Part shown: positions 8,758 through 16,708 of the stretch, piece by piece
Position numbering within the stretch: the stretch's first letter is position 1
Layout of the letters: every line of letters starts with the position of its first letter
Assembly (NCBI GenBank): GCA_003150485.1
Contig: QALX01000007.1
Coordinates: forward strand, 254,460 to 273,914
Source of the DNA: Clostridiales bacterium
GTDB taxonomy: Bacteria; Bacillota; Clostridia; Oscillospirales; Oscillospiraceae
Length of the DNA: 19,455 bases
Direction: 5' to 3'
Notes under the pieces: generated by a model
The model's input: only the letters and a program-made list of their open reading frames with translations
What the model was told of the DNA's origin: nothing
Database searches by the model: none
Position numbers and translations under genes: made by a program

Positions 8758-9903
8758 ATGGCAGACGAGAATAAGAGAGACTATTACGAGGTCCTGGGCG
8801 TGGACAAGGGCGCGTCTCCGGACCAAATCAAGAAAGCCTACCGGAAGCTGGCGAAAAAATACCACCCGGATATGAACCCCGGGGACGAGGAGGCCGCCAA
8901 CAAGTTCAAGGAGGCCAACGAGGCCTATGAAGTCCTCTCCGACGCGGACAAGAAGGCCAAGTACGACCAGTTCGGCTTCGCGGGCGTGGACCCCAACTTC
9001 GGGGCAGGCGGCGGATTTGGCGGCGGCTTCGGCGGCTTCGACTTCGGCGACATCTTCTCCTCGGTCTTTGGCGGTGGCTTCGGCGGCGGATTTGGCGGCG
9101 GTTTCGGCGGCGGCAACGACCCCCGCGCCCCCATGCAGGGCCCCAACCTGCGGGAAGTGCTTCAGCTGACCTTTGAGGAGGCAGCCTTCGGCTGCGAAAA
9201 GGACATACCCATCGAGCGCATCGAGCAGTGCAAGGAGTGTAAGGGCACCGGAAGCGCCGACCAGAAGCAGGACACCTGCCCGGACTGCCACGGCTCCGGC
9301 ACCGTCACCGCCCAGCAGCGCACTCCTTTCGGCGTGATGTCCACCCAGAAGGAATGTCCCCGCTGCAACGGTCGGGGCTATCTGATCAAGACCCCCTGCA
9401 AGGTCTGCAACGGCCAGGGGCTCGTCCGGCGCCGCAAGACCATCTCGGTCACCGTCCCCGCCGGTATCAACGTGGGCCAGGCCATCAACATGCACGGCCA
9501 GGGCCACGCAGGCAAAAACGGCGGCCCCAGCGGCGACCTAATCGTCAAGATCGCCATCAAGCCCCACAAGCAGTTCACCCGGGACGGCTTTGACGTACAG
9601 TACACCCATCCGATCTCCTTCGTAGAGGCCGCCCTGGGCGGCGAGCTGGAGATCCCCACCATCGACGGCAAGGTCAAGTACACCCTCCCCGCCGGCACCC
9701 AGGTCGGCACCACCTTCCGGCTTCGGGGCAAGGGCATCCCCCGCCTGCAGCAGAGCGGCCGGGGCGACCAGTATGTCACCGTCAGCATCGAGGTGCCCAA
9801 GAACCTGAACGCCGAGGCCAAGGAGGCCCTGCGTGCCTTTGACGCGGCCGTGAAGGGCAAGCCCCACAAGCACGGCCTGTTCGACAAGGGCAAGAAAAAG
9901 TAA
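8758..9903 (+). CDS. dnaJ: Chaperone protein DnaJ (type I Hsp40)
   Basis: 381 residues. DnaJ delivers clients to DnaK and stimulates its ATPase. Domain order is complete: J domain (about 6-72) with HPD at 36-38; Gly/Phe-rich region (about 78-120) with near-perfect GGGFGGGFGG repeats; zinc domain (about 158-225) with four motifs CKECKGTG, CPDCHGSG, CPRCNGRG and CKVCNGQG; then the two beta-barrel C-terminal domains. This makes it a type I member able to bind substrate itself. The ribosome binding site is AAGGTGA. The gap of 155 nt to dnaK holds two hairpins. A strong terminator at 9945-9978 ends the operon, so prmA and other genes that often follow are absent. Confidence 0.98.
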   Translation: MADENKRDYYEVLGVDKGASPDQIKKAYRKLAKKYHPDMNPGDEEAANKFKEANEAYEVLSDADKKAKYDQFGFAGVDPNFGAGGGFGGGFGGFDFGDIFSSVFGGGFGGGFGGGFGGGNDPRAPMQGPNLREVLQLTFEEAAFGCEKDIPIERIEQCKECKGTGSADQKQDTCPDCHGSGTVTAQQRTPFGVMSTQKECPRCNGRGYLIKTPCKVCNGQGLVRRRKTISVTVPAGINVGQAINMHGQGHAGKNGGPSGDLIVKIAIKPHKQFTRDGFDVQYTHPISFVEAALGGELEIPTIDGKVKYTLPAGTQVGTTFRLRGKGIPRLQQSGRGDQYVTVSIEVPKNLNAEAKEALRAFDAAVKGKPHKHGLFDKGKKK

Positions 9904-9944
9904 CTGCATACCAGCCTGTCCTGAGATGGGCTTACCAATCCTCA

Positions 9945-9978
9945 CTGCGCCTTCCTCCGGGAAGGCGCAGACTTTTTT
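9945..9978 (+). terminator. Terminator of the hrcA-dnaJ operon
   Basis: Perfect 10-bp stem CTGCGCCTTC (9945-9954) and GAAGGCGCAG (9961-9970) with a 6-nt loop, then AC and seven T. Confidence 0.95.
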
Positions 9979-10007
9979 TGACAAGGACCGGGGGATGCGT
10001 GTACAAT
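9978..10007 (+). promoter_or_regulatory. Promoter of the PHP phosphatase-fumarase pair
   Basis: TTGACA (9978-9983), 18-bp spacer, TACAAT (10002-10007). The -35 box overlaps the last T of the preceding terminator tract, a very compact arrangement. Confidence 0.8.
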
Positions 10008-10042
10008 GGAGGTAAATCACTGACTTTTTCAGGAGGGACCTT

Positions 10043-10876
10043 ATGTTCTACGCCGACCAGCACATGCACTCCAGCGTCTCCTTTGACAGCCACACCACCC
10101 GCATTGATATGGCCGAGGCGGCGGTCAACGCAGGGCTGTCCGCCCTCTGCTTCACCGACCACTACGACGTGGTGGACGAGAACGGCCACTTCCATCCGGA
10201 CTACGACTGGCATCCTGCCCGCCGCCAGCACGCCGAGGCCCGGGCCGCCTGCGGGGAGCAAATCCATCTGGGCTACGGCGTGGAGCTGGGCAACGCCCCG
10301 GAGGACTTCGCCGCCGCAGAGGGGGTCCTCCAGGAGCCCGGTCTGGACCTGGTGATCGCCTCCATCCACAACAGCTCCGCCGCCCTGGACCACATCGACT
10401 ACTACTGCGCCAACTATAACACCCCAGAGCTGTGTTATCAGCACTTAGAGGACTACTTCCAATCCCTGCTCCGGCTGGCCCAGTGGGGACAGTTCGACGT
10501 GCTGGGCCACCTCCCCTACCCCCTGCGCTACATGCGAGACCGGGATCACCAGCCCGTCAGCCTGGACCGGTACCAGGACATCATCCGGGAGATTCTCCGC
10601 TGCACCGTCCAGGCCGGTCGGGGCATCGAAGTCAACACCTGCCTGTACCACCCCGGCTCTGCCGCCGACTACACAGAGATTCTCACCGCCTTCCACGAGC
10701 TGGGCGGCGAGGTGGTCACCGTGGGTGCCGACGCCCACAACCCGGGCAACGTGGGCCACGCCATTGCCGACGGCTACCAGCTGCTGCGGGCATGCGGCAT
10801 CCGCTACATCTCCCACTTTGTGGGCCGCACCCCTCAATTTATCTCTCTCTCCAAGGAGGTTCCCTTCCATGCGTGA
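10043..10876 (+). CDS. PHP-domain phosphatase, histidinol-phosphatase (HisJ/HisK) family
   Basis: 277 residues. The PHP fold holds a three-metal cluster, and family members closest in length remove phosphate from histidinol phosphate in histidine synthesis. Metal ligands are all visible: D5, H7 and H9 (ADQHMHS), D39-H40 (FTDH), E81 (GVELG), H109 (ASIHN), H156 (GHLPYP), E196 (EVN), D230 and H232 (GADAH). AGGAGG lies before the ATG. No other his gene is in the window, and the partner gene is a fumarase subunit, so the true substrate is uncertain; many HisJ-like proteins stand alone. Its last 8 nt overlap the next start codon, so the two are coupled. Confidence 0.85.
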   Translation: MFYADQHMHSSVSFDSHTTRIDMAEAAVNAGLSALCFTDHYDVVDENGHFHPDYDWHPARRQHAEARAACGEQIHLGYGVELGNAPEDFAAAEGVLQEPGLDLVIASIHNSSAALDHIDYYCANYNTPELCYQHLEDYFQSLLRLAQWGQFDVLGHLPYPLRYMRDRDHQPVSLDRYQDIIREILRCTVQAGRGIEVNTCLYHPGSAADYTEILTAFHELGGEVVTVGADAHNPGNVGHAIADGYQLLRACGIRYISHFVGRTPQFISLSKEVPFHA

Positions 10877-11711
10877 TCTTTCCTGTGCCGACATCACCGC
10901 CCTGGTCCGCGACCTATGTATCCAGGCCAACTGCAATCTGCCCGATGACGTGCGCTGCGCTATCTGCGCCGCCCGGGAGCGGGAGCAGTCCCCGGTAGGC
11001 CGTTCCATTCTGGGGGACCTGGTGGAAAACTACACCTTTGCCAGCGAAAAGCAGCTCCCCATCTGCCAGGACACCGGTATGGCGGTGGTCTTTGCGGACC
11101 TGGGCCAGGAGTGCCACATCGTGGGCGGCGCCCTGGAGGATGCCGTCAACGCCGGGGTGGCCGCCGGGTACACCGACGGGTTTCTGCGCAAATCTCTGGT
11201 GGGCGACCCCCTCCGCCGGGTGAACACCGAGGACAACACCCCCGCCGTCCTCCACCTGCGCCTGGTGCCCGGGGACCAGCTGTCCCTGACCGTGGCCCCT
11301 AAGGGCGCAGGCAGCGAGAACATGACCTCCCTGCACATGCTGAAACCCTCCGCCTCCCAGCAGGACGTGGAGGACGCCATCGTCCAGGCGGTCTCGGACG
11401 CCGGTTCCAACCCCTGTCCGCCGGTGGTGGTGGGCGTGGGCCTGGGGGGCAATGCGGAGCTGTGCGCCCTGCTGGCCAAGCGGGCCCTGCTGCGGCCCCT
11501 GGACCAGCACAACACCGACCCCTTCTACGCCGAGATGGAGGCCCGCCTGCTGGAGCGCATCAACCGGCTGGGCATCGGCCCCCAGGGGCTGGGGGGTACC
11601 GTCACCGCCCTGGCCGTCTCCATCCTCCCCTACGGCACCCACATCGCACAGCTGCCCGTCTGCGTCAACCTGTGCTGCCACGTGTGCCGCCACGCCAGCG
11701 GCACCCTGTAA
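10869..11711 (+). CDS. Class I fumarate hydratase, alpha subunit (TtdA/FumA N-terminal family)
   Basis: 280 residues, the normal alpha-subunit length of two-subunit iron-sulfur fumarases and L-tartrate dehydratases. These convert fumarate and malate (or tartrate to oxaloacetate) with a [4Fe-4S] cluster. Likely cluster ligands are C66 (LPICQDTG), C183 (CPPVVVGVGLGGN) and one Cys of the NLCCHVCRHA segment (269-273). The KGAGSENM block (about 145-152) and the closing VNLCCHVCRHASGTL are family hallmarks. ATG at 10869 has AAGGAGGT 8 nt upstream. The frame is open further upstream but that is the PHP gene in another phase. No beta-subunit gene follows: a terminator comes 45 nt after the stop. Fumarase versus tartrate or another dehydratase cannot be told apart. 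Confidence 0.9.
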   Translation: MRDLSCADITALVRDLCIQANCNLPDDVRCAICAAREREQSPVGRSILGDLVENYTFASEKQLPICQDTGMAVVFADLGQECHIVGGALEDAVNAGVAAGYTDGFLRKSLVGDPLRRVNTEDNTPAVLHLRLVPGDQLSLTVAPKGAGSENMTSLHMLKPSASQQDVEDAIVQAVSDAGSNPCPPVVVGVGLGGNAELCALLAKRALLRPLDQHNTDPFYAEMEARLLERINRLGIGPQGLGGTVTALAVSILPYGTHIAQLPVCVNLCCHVCRHASGTL

Positions 11712-11755
11712 CGGGACAGCAAGGCACTTTCGTCTCCCAAGTTTTTATGAATCAC

Positions 11756-11791
11756 AAAAGCGTGCTGTACATCACATACAGCACGCTTTTT
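11756..11791. terminator. Bidirectional terminator
   Basis: Perfect 14-bp stem (11756-11769 and 11777-11790, 7-nt loop CATCACA) flanked by AAAA and TTTTT. It ends the fumarase transcript on plus and the AT-rich cassette (ending at 11799) on minus. Confidence 0.92.
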
Positions 11792-11798
11792 CTCTCAT

Positions 11799-12224
11799 TC
11801 AGTGAAAGTATCCGTCCAACAGGGAGACTACCCCTGGCAATTCTTTGAGCTTAATCACAAAAGAGTCGCCATAGAGGCAGTTTTGATCATCCTGCTCCGC
11901 CACTATAAAGATGTGGTAGTAGTCGCCGGCGGCAATGCTGACACTGTAGGCGTGGTCCTCCGCCGTGATAGCGCTCTGACTCCCAATCCCGGCAAAACGA
12001 GCCTGTTCCCGGAGACTATCCAGGAGACTTCGGGTCTCCGTCTCTGTCAGCACCTTGGACTGGCTGGTTTGGTAACTGCGCACCATGACCTCTGTGTGAT
12101 TTGCCGCCGGAAAATCCAGGGCGGATTGGCAATCCTGCCAGGCCCTAAACTGCTCTACCAAAACAACTAAAATAATTACACCGACTATTACACATAGGGC
12201 AATCGCACCCATTCTTTTTTTCAT
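11799..12224 (-). CDS. Membrane-anchored protein of unknown function
   Basis: 141 residues, not recognised. The start MKKRM is followed by one hydrophobic segment (about 5-24, AIALCVIVGVIILVVLVEQF), then a roughly 115-residue domain that should lie outside the cell. That domain contains a charged helix (ETETRSLLDSLREQARF) and a strand-rich end (YSVSIAAGDYYHIFIVAEQ). ATG at 12224 is preferred because AGGGAG lies 7 nt upstream; longer in-frame starts up to 12263 overlap the upstream gene. It starts 11 nt after the stop of the secreted-protein gene, so the two form one unit. The layout (one membrane anchor next to a secreted protein) would suit a partner or immunity protein, but that is inference with no sequence motif behind it. 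Confidence 0.75.
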   Translation of the reverse strand: MKKRMGAIALCVIVGVIILVVLVEQFRAWQDCQSALDFPAANHTEVMVRSYQTSQSKVLTETETRSLLDSLREQARFAGIGSQSAITAEDHAYSVSIAAGDYYHIFIVAEQDDQNCLYGDSFVIKLKELPGVVSLLDGYFH

Positions 12225-12235
12225 TCTATGACTCC

Positions 12236-13372
12236 CTATCCTTTGGGCCATCCACTTGGCCAAGAAAAACTCGGATGCACAAACTTCACCTTTTTAGAAT
12301 ATACTTTTCCCGTCACTTTCTCTGTCCAAGGCGAATTGCGATGATTATACGCCGTTTTCTCGGGAGATATAAAGTTGGGAGTATAATACACTTTATTAGG
12401 TGAGACCGTTTTTCGTAAACGCTTTCCCCCTGATTTTGAGTATAAGTATGTATCTGTATCTATTTCTCTGATTTTTGCTCGCTGTGTACTACACCCCAAC
12501 ATTTCCCTTTTATCCATTTTGTCATAGTAATATGTATATTTTAAGTATATGTCATATTTAATATCCACCATTACTTTATTTGAAGTATTACCGTAAATAG
12601 GTGTCTTTCCTGTCGCCGTCTTCCATGCATCAAGACATGATACTCCTCCAGAATAAATTGCCGTTGCTACACCTATTGTTGTAGATACAGAGCCGGCAGC
12701 ATTCATCGCTAAGTTTTTTATTGCTGATAACACAGCTTTTGTTGTCGCACTTTTTTCAGCTATTGTTTGCCACGTTGTCCACATATTTGTAAAATAAATC
12801 TGATAGCTATAGAATGTTTTACCATTCCAAGTTGTCTTAATTTTAGATTCTCTGCCAGATTTTTGCGCTGAGACAACACTCGATGTTGGAGACTCTTCTG
12901 ATACAAATATTGATGCCTCTGCGTTAGTACATCCATTTTCTTCTGCCAGTGCTGCCATAGATGCAATATCATTCATAACTTCAGATGGCAAATCATAATA
13001 CTTAAGCAACTTATATCCATCATAATCCCTCAATGCTACGCTTACTTTTTCACTTGGAATATAGTTTTCATCATCTATTCTTCGAAAATATTGTCCACTT
13101 TCTGTTGTGTATACATCCTCATACTGATTATCAAGACATAAAACTATTGACTTTTGTTCACCAATTGACGATGCACTGTTGCTCGTCCATTCATCAGCTT
13201 TTGCCTGATAAACAACGACCTTTTCAGGAAAAAGTGTCTCGTCAGCATTGTTAGCATACTCAACTTCTTTTACTGATACATCTGCGGCAAATACTATAGA
13301 ATACATACTCAAACACATGGCTAAAGACAGCGTCACTGCAAAACTCTTTTGAAAAAACGTCTTAATTCTCAT
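12236..13372 (-). CDS. Secreted protein of unknown function, AT-rich
   Basis: 378 residues, function not recognised. A standard signal peptide is present: basic MRIKTFFQK, hydrophobic core to about residue 28, likely cleavage after VFA (29) or A30. The mature part has an acidic N-terminal half and a basic, Tyr-rich C-terminal half. In the middle lies a Gly/Ala/Ser-rich hydrophobic stretch (about 220-246, AAGSVSTTIGVATAIYSGG) that could insert into or lie on a membrane. Conserved-looking segments are WNGKTFYSYQIYFTNMWTTW (about 182-201) and VDIKYDIYLKYTYYYD (269-284). C-terminal residues are aromatic and Pro-rich. AAAGGAG lies 7 nt before ATG. Codon choice is much richer in A/T than in the neighbours, suggesting transfer. 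A bacteriocin or toxin-like role is conceivable but unproven. Confidence 0.85.
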   Translation of the reverse strand: MRIKTFFQKSFAVTLSLAMCLSMYSIVFAADVSVKEVEYANNADETLFPEKVVVYQAKADEWTSNSASSIGEQKSIVLCLDNQYEDVYTTESGQYFRRIDDENYIPSEKVSVALRDYDGYKLLKYYDLPSEVMNDIASMAALAEENGCTNAEASIFVSEESPTSSVVSAQKSGRESKIKTTWNGKTFYSYQIYFTNMWTTWQTIAEKSATTKAVLSAIKNLAMNAAGSVSTTIGVATAIYSGGVSCLDAWKTATGKTPIYGNTSNKVMVDIKYDIYLKYTYYYDKMDKREMLGCSTQRAKIREIDTDTYLYSKSGGKRLRKTVSPNKVYYTPNFISPEKTAYNHRNSPWTEKVTGKVYSKKVKFVHPSFSWPSGWPKG

Positions 13373-13433
13373 ACTAAATCTCCTTTCTAATCATGATTGT
13401 ACCTATGTGTATATCATTCAATACACTATATAT

Positions 13434-13463
13434 ATGGTACAACACCCCCAAATTATTTGTCAA
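13434..13463 (-). promoter_or_regulatory. Possible promoter of the secreted-protein cassette
   Basis: On minus: TTGACA (13458-13463), 18-bp spacer, TACCAT (13434-13439, 4 of 6 matches to TATAAT). TATATA repeats just downstream offer an alternative -10 but at poor spacing. The leader to the ATG is about 55 nt. Confidence 0.5.
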
Positions 13464-13502
13464 TAGCAAAAAACATTTTGTTGTCTAACTCACACTTTTT
13501 AC

Positions 13503-13543
13503 AAAAGAACCAGTGCAGACATACTTTCTACACTGGTTCTTTT
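13503..13543 (-). terminator. Terminator of the HAD-NUDIX operon
   Basis: Perfect 13-bp stem AAAAGAACCAGTG (13503-13515) and CACTGGTTCTTTT (13531-13543) with a 15-nt loop. It lies immediately after the NUDIX stop codon at 13546 and ends in a T run on minus. Confidence 0.9.
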
Positions 13544-13545
13544 CT

Positions 13546-14106
13546 TTATTCCTTGGCCCAGAGGTAGCAGTACAGCTGGGTACGACCGGAGAACCGCTGG
13601 TTTTTCAGCAGCTCCCGGACCTCCGCCTTGGTATACCAGGCGGCCTGGATCTCCTCCACCGGGTCGGGACTGGGGATGGGCTCGCCCTCAGCCACCCCGA
13701 CGCAGACCACGCCCATCTCGTCGCAGATCCCCTCGGCGCTGTAGGACTCCCGCATCCACTCGTCGATGCGGACCAGCTTCAGGCCGGTCTCCTCCCGCAG
13801 CTCCCGGGCAGCACTGGTGTCCCAGTCCTCCCCCTCGTCCACCAGTCCAGCGGGGAAGTTGTAGATAAACTCCCCCATGGCCAGGCGGAACTCCCGGTTG
13901 ATGAGAATCTTCTCGCCGCTGGGATCGTGCATAATCATGATCACCGCCTCGGGGTCATGGTCGTGGAGCTGATGAAACTCGGTCCGGTCCCCGGACCGGC
14001 TGACCATCTCGTAATTTTTCCGGCCGCCGTCGATGGTCTCATAGACGATGTCGTAGCGGGAGAGGAATTTCCCCCCGTGGACTTTTTTCATGCTGACAAA
14101 CTTCAT
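13546..14106 (-). CDS. NUDIX hydrolase, ADP-ribose pyrophosphatase-like
   Basis: 186 residues. NUDIX enzymes split nucleoside diphosphates linked to another group, using Mg at a conserved helix. The full box GX5EX7REUXEEXGU is present: G87, E93, R101-E102-L103, E105-E106, G108-L109. The N-terminal domain and the FPAGLVDEGE lead-in resemble ADP-ribose and related sugar-nucleotide pyrophosphatases, but residues that fix the substrate were not decided. Ribosome binding site AGAGGGA. The gene lies 30 nt after the HAD phosphatase gene and shares its promoter and terminator, so both may act in removing damaged or surplus phosphorylated metabolites (inference). Confidence 0.9.
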   Translation of the reverse strand: MKFVSMKKVHGGKFLSRYDIVYETIDGGRKNYEMVSRSGDRTEFHQLHDHDPEAVIMIMHDPSGEKILINREFRLAMGEFIYNFPAGLVDEGEDWDTSAARELREETGLKLVRIDEWMRESYSAEGICDEMGVVCVGVAEGEPIPSPDPVEEIQAAWYTKAEVRELLKNQRFSGRTQLYCYLWAKE

Positions 14107-14136
14107 ATCGTGTCCCTCTTTCTCTATGTACTCTGA

Positions 14137-14967
14137 TTACGGCAGGTTCAGGATTTCCCGCAGGGCCCAGGCCACTCCATCCTCATAGCTGGCCCGGGTC
14201 TGGCGGTCCGCCGCCGCCCGGCAGCTGCCGGTGGCGTCGGCCACGGCGACGCCCACACCGGCCAGGCGGAGCATATCAATGTCATTGTCCGCGTTGCCGA
14301 AGGCCACGGTCTCCTGGGGACTGACACCGATCTGGTCCAGCACCCACCGCAGGCCGTTGGCCTTGCCGCCCCGGTGGCTGGACAGCTCCAGGAGGTGATA
14401 GACCGAGGAGGTGATATAGAGCTCGTCGCTCTCTCGGGCCAATCTCTTCCATATCCGGTCCCGGTCCTCCTGGGTGTGGAGCACCAGGTCGATGCTGTCC
14501 AGCTCCCGGTTGTGGTCCCGGATAAACTGGACAATGTCGGGCACCGGCCTCCGGGTGGCCTGGACGTACTTGGCCCCCATAGGGGTGCAGCCATACTTCA
14601 CGGGATCATCCAGCATCTTCTGATCCGCATAGGCCACCCCCTCCACAAAGGCCTCATAGGTGGCCCGCTCCCGGGCGGCCACCTGGAAAATGGTCTCGAT
14701 GGACGCCGGCGTCATGGTGTGGCGGCAGCGGACCGCTCCTTCGGGCACCTGGTACACTGCCGCGCCGTTACAGGTAATGGCCCACTCGATGCCCGGGATG
14801 GACAGGACCTTTTGGGGCAGGGTGTCGTAAGAACGGCCGCTGGCAATCACCACGTGGACGCCCCGTTCAATGGCCGACTCAATGACCCGGCGGTTCTCCG
14901 GGGACAGCTTCCCCTGCCGATCCAGGGTAGTTCCGTCCAGATCCAGGGCCACACATTTCATCCCCAT
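14137..14967 (-). CDS. Cof-type HAD-IIB family phosphatase
   Basis: 276 residues. These cytosolic phosphatases act on sugar phosphates, flavin or pyridoxal phosphates; the substrate here is unknown. Motif I is ALDLDGTTLD, with nucleophile D9 and acid/base D11. Motif II is VIASGR. The IIB cap domain spans the middle, a Lys (in RGGKANGLRW) is motif III, and motif IV is GNADNDIDML near residue 225. ATG at 14967 is chosen since AGGAGG lies 8 nt before it; two nearby alternatives exist (TTG 14973 and ATG 14961). First gene of the two-gene operon with the NUDIX hydrolase, divergent from the MATE exporter gene. Confidence 0.92.
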   Translation of the reverse strand: MGMKCVALDLDGTTLDRQGKLSPENRRVIESAIERGVHVVIASGRSYDTLPQKVLSIPGIEWAITCNGAAVYQVPEGAVRCRHTMTPASIETIFQVAARERATYEAFVEGVAYADQKMLDDPVKYGCTPMGAKYVQATRRPVPDIVQFIRDHNRELDSIDLVLHTQEDRDRIWKRLARESDELYITSSVYHLLELSSHRGGKANGLRWVLDQIGVSPQETVAFGNADNDIDMLRLAGVGVAVADATGSCRAAADRQTRASYEDGVAWALREILNLP

Positions 14968-15003
14968 AGGCAAATCCTCCTATTTTTTCTTCGCAATAGT
15001 GCC

Positions 15004-15031
15004 AGTATAGCACATTTGCGCCCCCTTGCAA
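15004..15031 (-). promoter_or_regulatory. Promoter of the HAD-NUDIX operon
   Basis: On minus: TTGCAA (15026-15031), 16-bp spacer, TATACT (15004-15009), about 37 nt before the HAD start codon. Confidence 0.7.
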
Positions 15032-15132
15032 ACCGACAGTTCCCCGGAGGAAAAAAAGCCCACAGAGCTGAAACATCGGCGGGAAATTGTGTTAGAATAA
15101 ACAGATATAGAATACTTCAGGGGGAATCGAGG

Positions 15133-16485
15133 ATGGATGAGGCAAAGAACACCAAACAACTGCTAAAAACCACCCTGGCCATGGCCTGGCCCGCGGTGCT
15201 GGAGAGCTTTTTCGTGGCACTGGCCGCCATGATCGATATTCAGATGGTCAGCAACCTGGGGAGCTACGCAGTGGCCGCCGTGGGGCTGACCACCCAGCCG
15301 AAATTCCTGGGGCTGTCCCTGTTTATCGCCACCAACGTGGCGGTGTCCGCCCTGGTGGCCCGGCGGCGGGGGGAGAACCGGCGGGAGGACGCCAACCAGG
15401 TGCTGGTCACCGCCCTGACGTTGACCGTGGCGGCCTGCGTGGTCATCAGCCTCCTCTGCGTCCTGCTTGCAAATCCGATCATTGACCTGTGCGGCTCCGC
15501 CCCGGACACCCACGCCGCCGCAGTCACCTACTTCCGCATCATCATGGGCGGCCTGCTCTTCAGCGTGGTCTCTCTGGTCATCAACGCCGCCCTCCGGGGC
15601 AGCGGCAACACCCGGATCGCCATGACCACCAATGTGACCTCCAGCGTTCTGAACATCTGCGGCAACTACTTGCTCATCGAAGGGCACTTCGGCTTTCCGG
15701 CCCTGGGCATCGCCGGCGCCGCCATCGCCACGGTGTTCGGCACCGTAGTGGCTTGCGCCATGAGCCTGTTCTCCCTGCGCCACCCGGACACCTTTGTCAG
15801 CCTGCCCTACCTGATCCGAAGCCGCATCCGGCCTAAGCTGGCCGCCCTGCGCAGCATCTTCCACCTGTCCGGCAATATCCTGCTGGAAAACCTGCTGATG
15901 CGCATCGGCTTCGTGGCTACCGCCGTCATCGCCGCCCACCTGGGCACCTCCGCCATGGCGGCCCACCAGGTTGGGATGAACGTGCTCACCATCAGCTTCT
16001 CCTTCGGGGACGGGATGCAGGTGGCCGCCGTGGCCCTGTCCGGCCGCAGCCTGGGGGAGGGCAAGCCAGATGTGGCCAAGGCTTACGGCAGGCTGTGCCA
16101 GAAAATCGGCATCATCATCTCGGTAATCCTTTCCGTCCTCTTCCTGACGTTGGGCCGCTGGTTCTACGGACTGTACTTTGTGGAGCCTGAGATCATCCAG
16201 TTCGGCGTACAGATTATGCGCTTCGCCACCGTGATCACCCTGTTCCAAATTTCCGCCGTCATCTATATGGGCTGCCTCCGGGCCGCCGGGGACGTGAAGT
16301 ACACCCTCTGCACCTCAGTAATCAGCATCACCCTGGTCCGCACCCTCTCCACCTGCGCCCTGGTCTACTGGTTCCGCCTGGGGCTGGACGGCGTCTGGTG
16401 GGGCATTCTGGCTGATCAGACCTGCCGCCTCATTCTGGCCTGGCTCCGGTTCCGTCAGGGCAAGTGGGTTAACCTGAAAATTTAG
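15133..16485 (+). CDS. MATE family efflux transporter
   Basis: 450 residues, usual MATE size. Such proteins export drugs or metabolites across the cytoplasmic membrane in exchange for Na+ or H+. About twelve hydrophobic segments in two similar halves are seen. MAWPAVLESFFVALAAMIDIQMVSNLG (about 18-44) and the matching second-half start SGNILLENLLMRIGFVATAVIAAHLG are the pseudo-repeat of the family, and ALRGSGNTR and CLRAAGDVKYT are the typical loop motifs of each half. ATG at 15133 is used because an AGGGGG sequence lies about 9 nt upstream. The frame is open far upstream but that part is antisense to the HAD gene. Substrate unknown. Confidence 0.93.
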   Translation: MDEAKNTKQLLKTTLAMAWPAVLESFFVALAAMIDIQMVSNLGSYAVAAVGLTTQPKFLGLSLFIATNVAVSALVARRRGENRREDANQVLVTALTLTVAACVVISLLCVLLANPIIDLCGSAPDTHAAAVTYFRIIMGGLLFSVVSLVINAALRGSGNTRIAMTTNVTSSVLNICGNYLLIEGHFGFPALGIAGAAIATVFGTVVACAMSLFSLRHPDTFVSLPYLIRSRIRPKLAALRSIFHLSGNILLENLLMRIGFVATAVIAAHLGTSAMAAHQVGMNVLTISFSFGDGMQVAAVALSGRSLGEGKPDVAKAYGRLCQKIGIIISVILSVLFLTLGRWFYGLYFVEPEIIQFGVQIMRFATVITLFQISAVIYMGCLRAAGDVKYTLCTSVISITLVRTLSTCALVYWFRLGLDGVWWGILADQTCRLILAWLRFRQGKWVNLKI

Positions 16486-16497
16486 GCAGATTGGCGG

Positions 16498-16527
16498 TTG
16501 ACTTTCCCCAGGAAAGTGTGGTATCCT
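16498..16527 (+). promoter_or_regulatory. Promoter of the ZTP riboswitch-FNT unit
   Basis: TTGACT (16498-16503), 18-bp spacer, TATCCT (16522-16527). The spacer contains an inverted repeat ACTTTCC-CCA-GGAAAGT (16501-16517) that could be an operator or the remains of a MATE terminator, though no U-run follows. Confidence 0.6.
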
Positions 16528-16544
16528 GCCCTCATAACCAAATC

Positions 16545-16622
16545 GGTTCGGCTTGCTGACGGATCATGTGGAGCACCACAGTGTAGGCCGAATCCCTTGT
16601 GATAGCCGACCGTCTGGGCAAC
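16545..16622 (+). promoter_or_regulatory. ZTP (ZMP) riboswitch, pfl motif
   Basis: The invariant 3' element GCCGACCGTCTGGGCA (16605-16620) is present. The 5' domain has GCTGACGGA, a GTGG-AGC-CCAC hairpin (16568-16578), then a GTAGGCCG segment, corresponding to the CUGGCG, GUGG/CCAC and GAGCGGCCG parts of the motif. Ligands are ZMP/ZTP, purine intermediates that rise when 10-formyl-THF is short. With ligand, the terminator below should not form. Confidence 0.9.
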
Positions 16623-16650
16623 ATGTGATTAATCCATGTTGCCCTTTTTT
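16616..16650 (+). terminator. Riboswitch-controlled terminator
   Basis: Perfect 10-bp stem GGGCAACATG (16616-16625) and CATGTTGCCC (16635-16644) followed by six T. The 5' arm overlaps the conserved GGGCA of the aptamer, so aptamer and terminator exclude each other, the standard ZTP ON-switch design. Confidence 0.92.
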
Positions 16651-16708
16651 GCACCTTCCCCGTGGGTGGAAAAAAGGGCAGCGCGACAAAACTGGAGGGT
16701 TTTTTGTT

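Noticed and set aside
9000..9120. Short tandem repeats within dnaJ
   Set aside because: They are the normal Gly/Phe-rich region of the protein, encoded by similar codons.
14374..15132. Long upstream extension of the MATE reading frame
   Set aside because: Antisense to the HAD gene; a ribosome binding site and family alignment place the start at 15133.
15163..16248. 361-codon open frame on minus inside the MATE gene
   Set aside because: Antisense shadow of a clear transporter gene; translation is Gly/His/Asp-rich and has no domain.
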